Made by a program: the position numbers and the translations under genes. From the NCBI GenBank assembly GCA_965198795.1, contig OZ240674.1, positions 2,914,001 through 2,978,000 on the forward strand: a stretch of 64,000 bases of DNA. Reading direction: 5' to 3'. Below are positions 1 through 8,584 of this stretch, piece after piece; positions within the stretch are counted from its first letter, which is position 1, and each line of letters opens with the position of its first letter. The notes under the pieces are model-generated. The model did not search any database and was not told the DNA's origin. It saw nothing but the letters and a program-made list of their open reading frames with translations. Origin of the DNA: G965198795 sp965198795 (GTDB lineage: Bacteria > Pseudomonadota > Alphaproteobacteria > Rhodospirillales > Casp-alpha2).

Positions 1-441
1 ATGATCGCGAAGGTGCTGTTTTACGCTGACAAAGCCCACCTTAACGCGTTCGGTCGCCCGATCATTGGTGACGAATATACCGCCATGCGGTATGGCCCGG
101 TTCCGTCCGGCGTCTATGACATTCTTAAAAAGGACCCGTTTTACCTGGAGGCAATCGGCGCCGACGGCTACCCGTTCGAGGTTCGAGGGCCCTACGTCGA
201 GGGTAAGGAGAAACCGGACATGTCCGTGTTCTCCGATAGCGATATCGAGGCGTTGGAAACCGCCCTTACGGAAAATAGAGACCTTTCATTCATGGCTTTA
301 ACTGAGAAAAGCCATAAGGACCCCGCCTGGGACAGGGCGCCTGACCGGTGGATGCGGTACGAGGATTTCCTGCCCGATGATGACGAACGGCCAGAGAAAG
401 CGGAATACCTCGCCGAAACCTCACACAGAATGATCATCTAA
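1..441 (+). CDS. Panacea-domain (DUF4065) antitoxin-like protein, partial at left edge
   Basis: The open frame begins at the first base of the window and ends with TAA at 439-441. The early residues (KVLFYADKAHL, then GRPIIGDEYTAMRYGPVP and VYDIL) match the core of Panacea/SocA-like domains, which usually lies some 20-30 residues into the protein, so the true N-terminus is probably outside the window. Panacea domains are known antitoxins that neutralise many unrelated toxins encoded next door. The next gene begins 6 bases after this stop on the same strand, as expected of a toxin-antitoxin operon. The family assignment rests on motif recognition; the antitoxin role is inferred from the family and the spacing. 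Confidence 0.72.
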   Translation: MIAKVLFYADKAHLNAFGRPIIGDEYTAMRYGPVPSGVYDILKKDPFYLEAIGADGYPFEVRGPYVEGKEKPDMSVFSDSDIEALETALTENRDLSFMALTEKSHKDPAWDRAPDRWMRYEDFLPDDDERPEKAEYLAETSHRMII

Positions 442-447
442 AAAAGC

Positions 448-855
448 GTGATTAACGTCGGCGACGTCATTTGGATTTATGCTGGGACTTTGCGTAACCC
501 GAAGCAAAAGATGCATGTCTGCGTTTGCGTCGATGATGGCTACTTTTTTCGGATCAATACGAAATCCCATTTCGGGGGCAGCTTCCCCATCAGCCGGGAT
601 GACCATCCCTTTTTGAAATGGGACAGCAATCTTGAATGCGGCGGTGTTCTCGAAGTCGCCGAGTTCGAGATTGAAGAGTCCGTTCGCAAGAGAGGCGTTC
701 ATGGGCGATTGAACGTGAACGTCGCGGAAGACCTCGTGCGATTCATCGCCCAAACCCCAACGCTTACGCTCGACGTAAAAAATAAAATCGTGGCAAGCCT
801 CAAGACATGGGCGGGCTTGCCCTCTTACGACGAAACAAAAGGGTGGGGGCTTTGA
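448..855 (+). CDS. small protein, candidate toxin partner of the Panacea antitoxin
   Basis: A 135-residue protein starting at GTG 448, six bases after the Panacea gene stops; no strong ribosome-binding site is visible, so translational coupling is likely. I do not recognise a named family with certainty. The N-terminal half (GDVIWIY, HVCVCVDDGYFFRINTK, then FPISRDD and FLKWDSNLECGG) alternates short hydrophobic strands with turns and resembles small beta-barrel proteins of the PemK/MazF type. The C-terminal third is helical and charged. There is no signal peptide or membrane segment. Its position makes it the presumed toxin; this is inference from context. It ends at TGA 853-855, about 40 bases before a decayed insertion sequence. 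Confidence 0.55.
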   Translation: MINVGDVIWIYAGTLRNPKQKMHVCVCVDDGYFFRINTKSHFGGSFPISRDDHPFLKWDSNLECGGVLEVAEFEIEESVRKRGVHGRLNVNVAEDLVRFIAQTPTLTLDVKNKIVASLKTWAGLPSYDETKGWGL

Positions 856-900
856 AGCGCCGGTCGTCATGAAGGGCAATAAGAAGGGCGCCATCTGATG

Positions 901-997
901 TGCAGCACGTCCGGCCTGATCTGGCGCTGCTTTTTGAAAGGGGCGGGGGTCGCCCGTTTTGACGCGGCGTCTGTCAGATCAGGGCGGACGTGCTGCA
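901..997. repeat. 23-bp imperfect inverted repeat at the left IS end
   Basis: Bases 901-923 and 975-997 are reverse complements with one mismatch, separated by 51 bases. The outer arm is the terminal sequence of the IS; the inner arm is a second inverted copy of the same terminal motif. This looks like nested terminal repeats belonging to the IS481 fossil. Confidence 0.7.
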
Positions 998-1602
998 GAT
1001 CAAGCCTGGAACGTTTCCTTTCAGATCTGTTGATCGCCGCTCAAGGTCTGCATGGGCGTTTTTCCTTTGCAGGTTTTTCCCTGACGGGTTCGGTCACGGG
1101 TTCGGTCATTGTTGCCGTGATCACACCATTCGCCGGGGTCTTTTTGCAGTTGGCCGGCGCCGCCATAGACCTTGCTTGCGGAACGCCGCCTGACAGCACT
1201 CCTGCAAGATGGTTGTGCGGAACCGTCCGCAGACGCCGTTTGTCCGGGGCGGCGTGAGCGTGGTCTTGGTGTGGCCGATGGCGTTGACGGCGGGGAACAG
1301 CTGGTCATCGCGCTTGTCCGCCCGCCCGCAGTATTCGGCTTCCCGGCCGGTGAGGATGCGCGGCGCCGGAAGGTTGTGTTCCCCATAGAACGGCGCCGCG
1401 CTTTGTCATTGTCATTGAGCGTGCCGGGCGCCGTGACCGGCGTCTTGGCGGCGTAGAGCTTGGGCCTGGGCGGCCTGGGCGCAGGCGCCGGTATAATAGA
1501 GGTCTGCTGACAGACCCGCGCCCTTCAACGCGCCCGCATAGCCTTCAACGTCGCCGCATAGAAGGCGTCCTGCGCCCCCAGACGGCCGCGATGGGCCGTG
1601 TT

Positions 1603-1690
1603 GATCCCGCCCCAAGTCTGGTCATCCTGCCCCAAGTCTGATCATCCAGCCCCAAGCCTGCCCCCAAGCCCGCCTCAAGCCTGGTCGTCC
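1603..1690. repeat. degenerate ~20-bp tandem repeat inside the dead transposase
   Basis: About four imperfect units of the form gtcatcctgccccaagtctg follow each other, the later ones shortened and diverged. They lie between the transposase blocks FKRRLKALEAK and AQDAFYAATLK and look like slippage duplications after the gene died. Confidence 0.65.
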
Positions 1691-2252
1691 AGCGTTTTCT
1701 TCTCCAGCGCCTGGACCTGGGCCCCGCCCGGCGCCGGGCCATCTTCGGCGGCCTTGGCCTCAAGCGCCTTCAGGCGGCGCTTGAAGGCGGCGAGGCCGTG
1801 ACGAAGCCAAATGGAGCGCGCCGCGCTGGCGGCGGCGTGTTTTTTCGCCGTCCACGCGCGATCATCGTCTTTGCGCCCGGCGCCGAGAGCGAAGCCCTGT
1901 TCGATGGCGGGGCCGGGGTGGAAGGGGACGAGAGTTACTCCAGCGGCAACCGAAAGGGAAAGCGGCGCCGGGCGCGGCGGGAAAAGCGCCGGTATCCGGC
2001 TTGTCGAAGCGGGGCGGCAAGGTCTACGCCTCTACGCCAGGGTCATTCCCGGCGACGGCCCGCCCGGTCTCTTCGTCAACATGGTTCTCCAGGCCGGTTC
2101 TTAAGGCTGGTTCTCCAGGCCGGTTCTCCAGGTTCGCCGCCCGCCGGGGCTTCTCCAACAGCGCCTCGGCGCCGCCTTGTTCAACCGCGTCGCGGCGCCG
2201 CTAAAACGTGTCCCTGGACAATCCCGTCACCGGACAGGCCTTGGACACATTG

Positions 2253-2330
2253 CCCAATTCCCCGGCCCAATTCCCCGGCCCAATTCCCCGGCCCAATTCC
2301 CCGGCCCAATTCCCCGGCCCAATTCCCCGG
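2253..2330. repeat. six perfect 13-bp tandem repeats
   Basis: The unit cccaattccccgg occurs six times without any change (2253-2265 through 2318-2330). On the minus strand the innermost unit is read as GELG directly before NVSKAC of the transposase remnant, so the array grew from coding sequence of the dead IS. Thirteen is not a multiple of three, so the expansion alone would destroy the frame. Confidence 0.9.
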
Positions 2331-2450
2331 CCACGTTCAGAAGTCCAACTTTGTGACGGATGATTTTTAATTACGCCCGTCCATGAGGGTCACCTCTTTC
2401 GTGGGTTTGATGGGTTTCATGGGTTTGATGGTGTGGTTAAGCGCCGCCGT

Positions 2451-2550
2451 CAAAACCGGCGACCCTTTATCAAAACCGGTAACTCTCTATCAAAACCGCC
2501 AACCCTCTATCAAAACCGGTAACTCTCTATCAAAACTGGTAACCCCCGCC
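2451..2550. repeat. five 20-bp tandem repeats near the right IS end
   Basis: The unit caaaaccggtaactctctat is repeated five times at 2451-2550 with few changes. The corresponding subterminal position at the opposite IS end (about 955-970) carries only one copy, so this array expanded after insertion. Just upstream, 2401-2432 holds three 9-bp TGGGTTTGA-like repeats. Confidence 0.9.
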
Positions 2551-2602
2551 CCTTTCAACAAGCGGCGGGAGCGGCGTCAGATCAAGTCTGAAATACTACA
2601 GA

Positions 2603-4696
2603 TTAAACGATCAAGGCGCGCCACTCTTCTTCCGTTAGAACCTTCACGCCCAGTTCCTCCGCCTTCTTCAGTTTAGACCCGGCGCCCGGCCCGGCGACGA
2701 CGTAATCGGTTTTTTTGGAAACGGATCCGGCCACCTTGGCGCCCAGCCCTTCCGCCATGGCTTTGGCTTCGAACCGTCCCATGGTTTCCAGAGAACCGGT
2801 GAAAACCACCGTCTTGCCGGCAACGGCGCTTTCCGGCGCGGCGGGCGCCTCGGCGTTTTCCACGTTCAAACGCGCCGCCAGGGAGTTCAGCACCTCGACG
2901 TTATGCGGTTCGCGGAAAAAGCTGATGAGATCATCGGCCATGCCGGGTCCGATCTGATCGATATTGATAAGTTCCTGATAAGCGCCGCTGTCATGATCGC
3001 CCGCCGCTCCCATCGCGCCTCGCCAGGCGTCAAGCGAGGTATAGGCGCGGGCCAGTAACCTGGCCGTCGCTTGGCCCACTTGGCGAATACCTAGCGCGTA
3101 GATCAACCGGTCCAGGCCGATTGTGCGTCGATCTTCCAGGGCGGCGAGCAGATTATCGACTGATTTTTCGCCCCAGCCTTCGCGTGTCTTCAAGTCATCC
3201 GCATGACGGGCCAGATCGAAAATATCTGCGGGCGTCTTGATCAGGCCTTCCGAGTAGAACGCTTCAATGTGCTTGCCGCCCAAGCCCTCAATATCGAAGG
3301 CGTCCCGGCTGACGAAATGCTTCAGACGTTCCACCGCCTGGGCGGGACAAACGAGACCGCCCGTGCAGCGTTTCGCCGCTTCGCCCTCTTCCCGAACGGC
3401 GAGAGAGCCGCATTCCGGGCAGGTGTCCGGCATTGCGAAGCGAACCGCATCCGCCGGGCGTTTATCAGCAATGACGGAGACCACTTGCGGGATCACGTCG
3501 CCCGCGCGCTGGATGATCACCGTGTCACCGGTCCGCACGTCTTTCCGGGCGATCTCATCTTCATTATGGAGTGTCGCGCTGCTGACCACCACGCCGCCCA
3601 CGGTCACCGGCTCCAAGCGCGCGACGGGGGTCAGCGTCCCCGTGCGCCCGACCTGAATGTCGATGGCTTTCAAAATTGTCGCCGCTTTTTCGGCCGGGAA
3701 CTTATGCGCCGTCGCCCAGCGCGGGGCTCGCGCGACTTGACCCAGGCGCCCCTGCCAATCGAGCCGGTTCACTTTATAAACCATACCGTCGATGTCATAA
3801 GAGAGCGCCGAACGGCTTTCCTCGATTTCCCGGTAATGCCCCATGACGTCGCGAAGCGCGCCGCAGACGCGCGTTTGCGGGTTGGTGTTGAAGCCCCAGG
3901 TTTTCAGCCGTTCAATGATGCCGAACTGCGTTTCGGCAAGGGGCGCGCTCACCTCGCCCAGGGCGTAAAAGAAAACGGACAGCGGGCGGGACGCGGTGAC
4001 GGCCGGGTCCAGTTGGCGGAGAGAACCAGCGGCGGCGTTCCTTGGGTTGGCGAAAACCTTTTCCCCGGCCTCTTTCCGGCTTGCGTTGAGCGCCTGGAAA
4101 TCGTCCCTCGCCATGAAGACCTCGCCCCGGACCTCGATGACGTCCGGCATGTTTGCGCAAACCCGCCGAGGCATTTGATCCTCGGGCAGGGTCATGACAT
4201 TCCGCGTAATGTCCTCGCCCACACCGCCGTCGCCCCGGGTGGCCGCCTGAACGAACTTGCCGTTCTCATAGCGCACAGAGAGGGAAAGCCCATCGATTTT
4301 CGGCTCCGACGTCACCTCTAGCGGTTCCAGCATATCCAGGTTCAAAAAGCGTCTCACCCGGTCGAGGAAGTCGATGACGTCTTCTTCCGTGAAGGCGTTG
4401 GACAGCGATAACATGGGCCGCGCGTGGATTACCTTGGCGAATTTCCCAGACGCGCCGGCGCCGATCAATTTTGACGGGCTGTCATCGCGAACCAGGGCGG
4501 GGAAGAGCGCTTCAATCGCATCGTTGCGTTTCCGAAGCGCGTCATAGTCCGCATCGGAAATCTCCGGTTCGTCATCTTGGTGGTAGCGCTGGTCGTGATA
4601 TGCGATTTCTCTCGCCAGCACCTCCAATTCGACCGCCGCGTCCCAGGACCGCAGGCCGTCCACGGCGATGGCGCGCAGTGGATTGTGTTCAGCCAT
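2603..4696 (-). CDS. ligA: NAD+-dependent DNA ligase LigA
   Basis: A 697-residue protein that seals nicks in DNA with NAD+ as AMP donor in replication and repair. The adenylated lysine is K133 in EPKIDGLSLS. The four-cysteine zinc finger is seen as CPECG followed by RCTGGLVCPAQ. Helix-hairpin-helix repeats follow, and a C-terminal BRCT domain starts near AGKTVVFTGSLE and runs to the end. Length and domain order are normal. The ATG start at 4696 overlaps the recN stop by 8 bases, so the two repair genes are probably co-translated. The TAA stop (2603-2605) abuts the end of the decayed IS, so the insertion may have supplied or trimmed the last codons. Confidence 0.98.
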   Translation of the reverse strand: MAEHNPLRAIAVDGLRSWDAAVELEVLAREIAYHDQRYHQDDEPEISDADYDALRKRNDAIEALFPALVRDDSPSKLIGAGASGKFAKVIHARPMLSLSNAFTEEDVIDFLDRVRRFLNLDMLEPLEVTSEPKIDGLSLSVRYENGKFVQAATRGDGGVGEDITRNVMTLPEDQMPRRVCANMPDVIEVRGEVFMARDDFQALNASRKEAGEKVFANPRNAAAGSLRQLDPAVTASRPLSVFFYALGEVSAPLAETQFGIIERLKTWGFNTNPQTRVCGALRDVMGHYREIEESRSALSYDIDGMVYKVNRLDWQGRLGQVARAPRWATAHKFPAEKAATILKAIDIQVGRTGTLTPVARLEPVTVGGVVVSSATLHNEDEIARKDVRTGDTVIIQRAGDVIPQVVSVIADKRPADAVRFAMPDTCPECGSLAVREEGEAAKRCTGGLVCPAQAVERLKHFVSRDAFDIEGLGGKHIEAFYSEGLIKTPADIFDLARHADDLKTREGWGEKSVDNLLAALEDRRTIGLDRLIYALGIRQVGQATARLLARAYTSLDAWRGAMGAAGDHDSGAYQELINIDQIGPGMADDLISFFREPHNVEVLNSLAARLNVENAEAPAAPESAVAGKTVVFTGSLETMGRFEAKAMAEGLGAKVAGSVSKKTDYVVAGPGAGSKLKKAEELGVKVLTEEEWRALIV

Positions 4697-6362
4697 TGGC
4701 CGCGTCCAAAAGCGAACCGGCCGCCGCCCGGGCCTCGTTGGTGATCTCGGAGCCAGCCAGCATCCGCGCGATTTCTTCTTGGCGTTCGTCCGCGCTCAAC
4801 ACGGCGACGCGGGTTTCCGTCATGCCGCCGTTTAGCTGTTTGGCGACGCGAAAATGGGCGGCGCCCTGGGCCGCCACTTGCGGGCTGTGAGTGACCACCA
4901 GGACCTGGACATTGTTCGCAAGTTTGGCGAGACGCTCGCCGACGGCCGCCGCCGTCGCGCCGCCAATGCCGGCGTCCACTTCATCAAACACCAGACTGGG
5001 GACAGAGTCCGTTTCCGCCAACACGACCTTCAACGCCAACATAAAACGCGCGAGTTCACCGCCGGAGGCGATCCTGTTCAGCGGACCGGGCGCGGCGCCC
5101 GCATTGGTGACCACTTGAAAAGAAACCTTGTCCTTGCCTAAAGAACCCCAGTGCTTTTCGTTCAGCCCCTCAAGGCTGGTGACGAATCGCGCGCCCCCCA
5201 GTTTCAGGGGCGCCAGTTCCGCCGCCATGGCCGCGTCCAGACGGGAAGCGGCGGCTTGGCGCTTCGCCGACAGGGCGTCGGCGCCTGCGATGTAAGCCGC
5301 GCGCGCCTTCTCGACATCATCCCGCAGCGCTTTCAGGTGACCCTCGCCGGTCTCCAGCGCGGCCAATTTAGCTTCGAAATCCGATTTAAGGGCTGGGAGG
5401 CTGTCTACTTGCACGCCATGTTTGCGGGCGCAGGCGCGAAGGGCGAAGAGGCGTTCCTCGGTTTGCTCCAGCAACGCCGGGTCCAGGTCCATTTCGCGGG
5501 ACGCCCGCTCCAACCGTTCGACCACCTCCACCGCTTCCGTCAGCGCCCGGTCCAGCGCCGCCATGATTTCGTCAAAAGCGCCGCCAGCCTGATCCGACAG
5601 CCGACTAAGGACGCCCAGCGCCGACTGCAAACGGCCTTCAACGCCGTCCCCCGCGCTCAGCGCGCCGCTCGCCTCGTTCATACCCTCGATCAGCTTTTCC
5701 GCGTTCATCATGCGTTGGCGTCTGACGGCCAGGTCATTATCTTCGCCGGGTTTGGGCGCAAGGGCCGTTAGTTCGTCCATGGCGTGGCGCAGGAAATCCT
5801 CATCCCGCTTGGCGCCGGCCAAGCCGGCTTCCGCTTTCGTTAGAATATTGATGGCGTCTCGCCAGCTTTTCCAGGCTGTCTCGAGCGACGTCCGGTCGTT
5901 CTTCAATTCGGCGAAGCCGTCCAGCAAATCCAGATGCCGCGCGGGGTTGGTTAAGCGCTGGTTGTCGAACTGACCGTGAACCTCGACCAGCGCCTCGCCG
6001 ATTTGGCGCAACAGAGTAACGCTAATGGCGGTGTCGTTGATGAACGCCCGCGAGCGTCCATCGGCGCTCAGAGTCCGGCGTAGAATAAGCTCGCCATCTT
6101 CGAGCGGAATGCCTTGTTCGTTCAGCAGCGCGAGGAGACCGCCGTCTCTTGGCGTATCGAAGACGGCTGTTGCGGAAGCCTGTTGAGCCCCCGTTCGGAC
6201 CAGCCGGGCTTCGGCGCGCGCGCCCGTGGCGAGGCCCAGGGAGTCGAGCAAGATAGATTTTCCCGCTCCGGTCTCACCTGTCAACACGGCGAGACCTTCC
6301 TCGAACGTAAGGGATAGACGATCAATCAGAACGACGTCACGGATGGAGAGACTGCGAAGCAT
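4689..6362 (-). CDS. recN: DNA repair protein RecN (SMC-like ATPase)
   Basis: RecN is a cohesin-like ATPase that acts in double-strand break repair. The start is placed at ATG 6362 (MLRSLSIRDVVLID), which has GGTGGA just upstream and matches usual RecN N-termini; a TTG 12 bases further out is less likely. Visible features are Walker A (LTGETGAGKSILLD), a long central coiled-coil region rich in Glu, Ala and Leu, the ABC signature SGGELARFMLALKV, and Walker B (LVFDEVDAGIGG). At 557 residues the length is standard. It sits between bamD and ligA; the 25-base gap to bamD suggests a shared transcript. Confidence 0.97.
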   Translation of the reverse strand: MLRSLSIRDVVLIDRLSLTFEEGLAVLTGETGAGKSILLDSLGLATGARAEARLVRTGAQQASATAVFDTPRDGGLLALLNEQGIPLEDGELILRRTLSADGRSRAFINDTAISVTLLRQIGEALVEVHGQFDNQRLTNPARHLDLLDGFAELKNDRTSLETAWKSWRDAINILTKAEAGLAGAKRDEDFLRHAMDELTALAPKPGEDNDLAVRRQRMMNAEKLIEGMNEASGALSAGDGVEGRLQSALGVLSRLSDQAGGAFDEIMAALDRALTEAVEVVERLERASREMDLDPALLEQTEERLFALRACARKHGVQVDSLPALKSDFEAKLAALETGEGHLKALRDDVEKARAAYIAGADALSAKRQAAASRLDAAMAAELAPLKLGGARFVTSLEGLNEKHWGSLGKDKVSFQVVTNAGAAPGPLNRIASGGELARFMLALKVVLAETDSVPSLVFDEVDAGIGGATAAAVGERLAKLANNVQVLVVTHSPQVAAQGAAHFRVAKQLNGGMTETRVAVLSADERQEEIARMLAGSEITNEARAAAGSLLDAANG

Positions 6363-6387
6363 GAGTTCCACCAATCAGCGGAAACGC

Positions 6388-7233
6388 CTACCAGAAGACC
6401 AGGCCGTCGTACCAGGCTTTTTCCTCACGCGTCGAACTCACTTCCTCGCCGGTGAGAATTCCATATGAATCAGAGTACCATTCCGAACCCGGAAAATTAT
6501 AGCCGAGGATGGCCGCGGTGGTTCTGGCTTCCCGCGTGAGGCCAAGCGCCAAATAGGCCTCGGTCAACCGGTGCAGGGCTTCCGGCACATGTGTCGTCGT
6601 TTGGTACTTGTCGATGACCACCCGGTAGCGGTTGATGGCCGCCAGATAGTGGTCCCGGTTGTGATAGAACCGCCCGATTTCCATTTCCTTACCGGCCAGG
6701 TGATCATAGGCCAGATCCAACTTCAGCTCCGCGTCCCGGGCGTATTCCGAATCCGGAAATCGGGTGACCACTTCGCTCAAATGAGTCAACGCCTTCTCTG
6801 TGATCGCTTGGTCTCGGGTGATATCGACGATGCGTTCGTAATAGCTGAGGCCCCGCAGGTAATAGGCGTAGGCCACGTCTTTGTTGGTCGGATGCAGTTG
6901 AATGAACCGGTCAAGAGAAGAAATGGCTTCTTGGTAGTTGTTGTCCTGATAGTAGGCGTAGGCGGACATGATTTGAGCCTTGGTCGCCCAGACCGAGTAG
7001 GGATGCTGGCGTTCCACGTCATCAAAAGTTTCGGCGGCGGATTGGTATTCGCGAATCTTCAGAAGATCGACGCCTTCATTGTAGATATCGTTGACTGGCC
7101 GTTCCACATAGTTGGCCGCCGGGTCGATCTGCTCGCAAGCGCCCAGCGTTGCGAGCGCGACCGCCGCGCAAACAGTGCGTGACGCAGTTTTAGAGCGATT
7201 AGAAGTCTTCGCCAGTCGAACTTTCACATTCAT
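6388..7233 (-). CDS. bamD: outer-membrane assembly lipoprotein BamD
   Basis: A 281-residue lipoprotein of the BAM complex, which inserts beta-barrel proteins into the outer membrane. The N-terminus is basic, then hydrophobic, and ends in the lipobox LATLGAC, whose cysteine would be lipidated. The rest is a run of TPR-like helices (for example SAAETFDDVERQHPYS and YQEAISSLDRFIQLHPTN), as in BamD/ComL. The placement next to lpxC and recN is typical of alphaproteobacteria. It is separated from lpxC by 153 bases in which I see no gene. Confidence 0.96.
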   Translation of the reverse strand: MNVKVRLAKTSNRSKTASRTVCAAVALATLGACEQIDPAANYVERPVNDIYNEGVDLLKIREYQSAAETFDDVERQHPYSVWATKAQIMSAYAYYQDNNYQEAISSLDRFIQLHPTNKDVAYAYYLRGLSYYERIVDITRDQAITEKALTHLSEVVTRFPDSEYARDAELKLDLAYDHLAGKEMEIGRFYHNRDHYLAAINRYRVVIDKYQTTTHVPEALHRLTEAYLALGLTREARTTAAILGYNFPGSEWYSDSYGILTGEEVSSTREEKAWYDGLVFW

Positions 7234-7386
7234 GATTTATACGCCCTGCCTGACGCCTCCGCCGAACTATCGCGCGAACTATACCACCGGGCCGCGAGAT
7301 CGAATAGCGACGCGCCGCCCGGCATGCGACCGTGTCCTCTTGTCCCACAGCGACGCGGGTCCATCAATTCGGATTACGGACAGGAG

Positions 7387-8385
7387 TTAAACGGCCTGAA
7401 TGTCGCCGTCAACGGCCATATGGGCCTCGTCCGCGCGCATCTCGTCCCAGGTCCAGGCGGCGTCATCGGCGAACAGCGCGTGGAGCAGGGCGTTGTTCAC
7501 GGCATGGCCGGATTTAACGCCTCTATAGGCGCCGACGATCTGGGCGCCGGCCAGGTACAAATCGCCAATGGCGTCGAGCGCTTTGTGGCGGACAAACTCG
7601 TCATCGAAGCGAAGACCTTCTTCGTTGATGATTTTATCGCCATCAACAACAACAGCGTTTTCCAAAGACCCTCCGCGCGCCAATCCGGCGGCGCGCATGG
7701 CTTCGACCTCGTGCAGAAAGCCAAAGGTGCGGGCTTTGGCCAATTCCCGGGCGAAAGCGCCGTTGACCACGCCCAAGCTGAGTGACTGTTTGGCGATGGC
7801 CCGGGATTGGAAATCAATCGCCATATCGACGCTGAACACATCAGCGGGCGAAAGCGCCGCTTCCGCGCCATTCATCGCAACCGTGACCGGTTTCAAAATC
7901 CGGATAACCCGGCGCGCCGCCGGTTGCGCCGCGACGCCGGCGTCGCGGATGAGGGCGACGAAGGGCTCGGAGCTGCCATCCATGACGGGAATTTCAGGGC
8001 CTTCAACCTCAATCAGCACATTATCGACGCCACAGCCCGCAAGGGCCGCCATTAGATGCTCAACGGTGCCGACGCTGACGCCATGGACGTTTGCAAGCAC
8101 GGAGCAAAGCCGCGTGTCGGCGACGGCGTCCCAGCGTGCGCGGATATCCTGATTTTCGGCGACATCGGCGCGACGCAGCAAAATGCCGGAATTCACCGGC
8201 GCCGGATGCAGGACAATGGAAGTGGGAACGCCCGAGTGCAGGCCCACGCCGGATAGCGCGGCCGATCGAGCCAACGTCCGTTGACGAACGACGACGTTTG
8301 AACGCGTGTTTTCCAAGAAAGAAGTCTCGGCCAGGCGCGTGTCGTCCATTTCCGTCAAAGCCGTCGTACTGTTCTCAAGCGTCAT
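7387..8385 (-). CDS. lpxC: UDP-3-O-acyl-N-acetylglucosamine deacetylase LpxC
   Basis: LpxC catalyses the committed step of lipid A synthesis in the cytosol. The ATG at 8385 is chosen because AAGGA lies six bases upstream; a GTG immediately before it is too close to that site. The zinc and catalytic elements are visible: VEHLMAALAG (first His ligand), the later HKALDAIGDLYLAG (His and Asp ligands) and GHAVNNALLHAL. VMDGSSEPFV carries the substrate-binding segment. The length, 332 residues, is slightly above E. coli LpxC because of about 30 extra N-terminal residues. It is a Zn-dependent drug target found next to ftsZ in many Gram-negatives, as here. Confidence 0.97.
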   Translation of the reverse strand: MTLENSTTALTEMDDTRLAETSFLENTRSNVVVRQRTLARSAALSGVGLHSGVPTSIVLHPAPVNSGILLRRADVAENQDIRARWDAVADTRLCSVLANVHGVSVGTVEHLMAALAGCGVDNVLIEVEGPEIPVMDGSSEPFVALIRDAGVAAQPAARRVIRILKPVTVAMNGAEAALSPADVFSVDMAIDFQSRAIAKQSLSLGVVNGAFARELAKARTFGFLHEVEAMRAAGLARGGSLENAVVVDGDKIINEEGLRFDDEFVRHKALDAIGDLYLAGAQIVGAYRGVKSGHAVNNALLHALFADDAAWTWDEMRADEAHMAVDGDIQAV

Positions 8386-8499
8386 CACGGTTCCTTGAAT
8401 TTGATTTGGGCGTTAACCGACGCCAGCAGAAATTTTTGAGGCTAATATTACCCCTGAACTTCGCAAGTACGATTTTTCAGACTAATATATCGAAAGTAC

Positions 8500-8546
8500 A
8501 AAGCCCCTCCAGGATTCATGTTTAACAACTTCTCTGGAGGGGCTCA
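8500..8546 (-). terminator. stem-loop terminator after ftsZ
   Basis: A perfect 11-bp inverted repeat (agcccctccag at 8502-8512 and ctggaggggct at 8534-8544) with a 21-base loop lies between ftsZ and lpxC. On the minus strand the stem is followed by the weak T-rich tail TTGTACTTT. It probably ends or attenuates the long dcw transcript before lpxC, which would then need its own promoter in 8389-8500. Confidence 0.7.
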
Positions 8547-8584
8547 AATCACTCTTTGTTACTCTTTGTAACGCGGCGCGGCGC

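Larger units (their letters stand above)
1021..2330 (-). pseudogene. IS481-family transposase pseudogene
   Basis: Reading the minus strand in shifting frames gives a near-continuous IS481-type transposase in the right order. NVSKAC, SRDTF, then DAVEQGGAEALLEK lie near 2250-2150 (helix-turn-helix region). RSIWLRHGL and FKRRLKALEAK lie near 1800. AQDAFYAATLK is near 1570, PRILTGREAEYCG near 1350, TNGVCGRF near 1230, and GKTCKGKTPMQTL close to 1040. In family members the last blocks correspond to the catalytic core (AQDTFYVG, LTDRGTEYCG, PQTNGICERFHKT). Frame changes, stops (one follows SRDTF) and tandem duplications leave it non-functional. GC-rich drift has replaced many codons, which suggests an old insertion. 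Confidence 0.72.
899..2600 (-). mobile_element. decayed IS481-family insertion sequence
   Basis: The whole gap between the toxin candidate and ligA is accounted for by one fossil element. Its two ends are inverted copies of each other: the plus strand at about 899-965 and the minus strand at about 2600-2535 share a CTGATCTGGCG / TTGATCTGACG block followed by an identical 15-base stretch (gaaaggggcgggggt). The ends start TGTGCAG and TGTAGTA, in keeping with IS481-type termini as I remember them. Between them, on the minus strand, lies a recognisable but ruined transposase. No clear target-site duplication is visible. The element is longer than a normal IS481 (about 1.7 kb), partly because short tandem repeats have grown inside it. 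Its right end meets the ligA stop codon. Confidence 0.7.

Noticed and set aside
901..997. Inverted repeat after a small TA pair as an integron attC site
   Set aside because: The arms lack the attC core sites (RYYYAAC / GTTRRRY) and are explained as nested terminal repeats of the IS481 fossil.
2401..2432. TGGG repeats near ligA as MraZ boxes
   Set aside because: The period is 9, not 10, there is no downstream division gene, and the repeats lie inside the IS remnant.
1603..2550. Tandem repeats as a CRISPR array
   Set aside because: Units are contiguous without unique spacers, and no cas gene is in the window.
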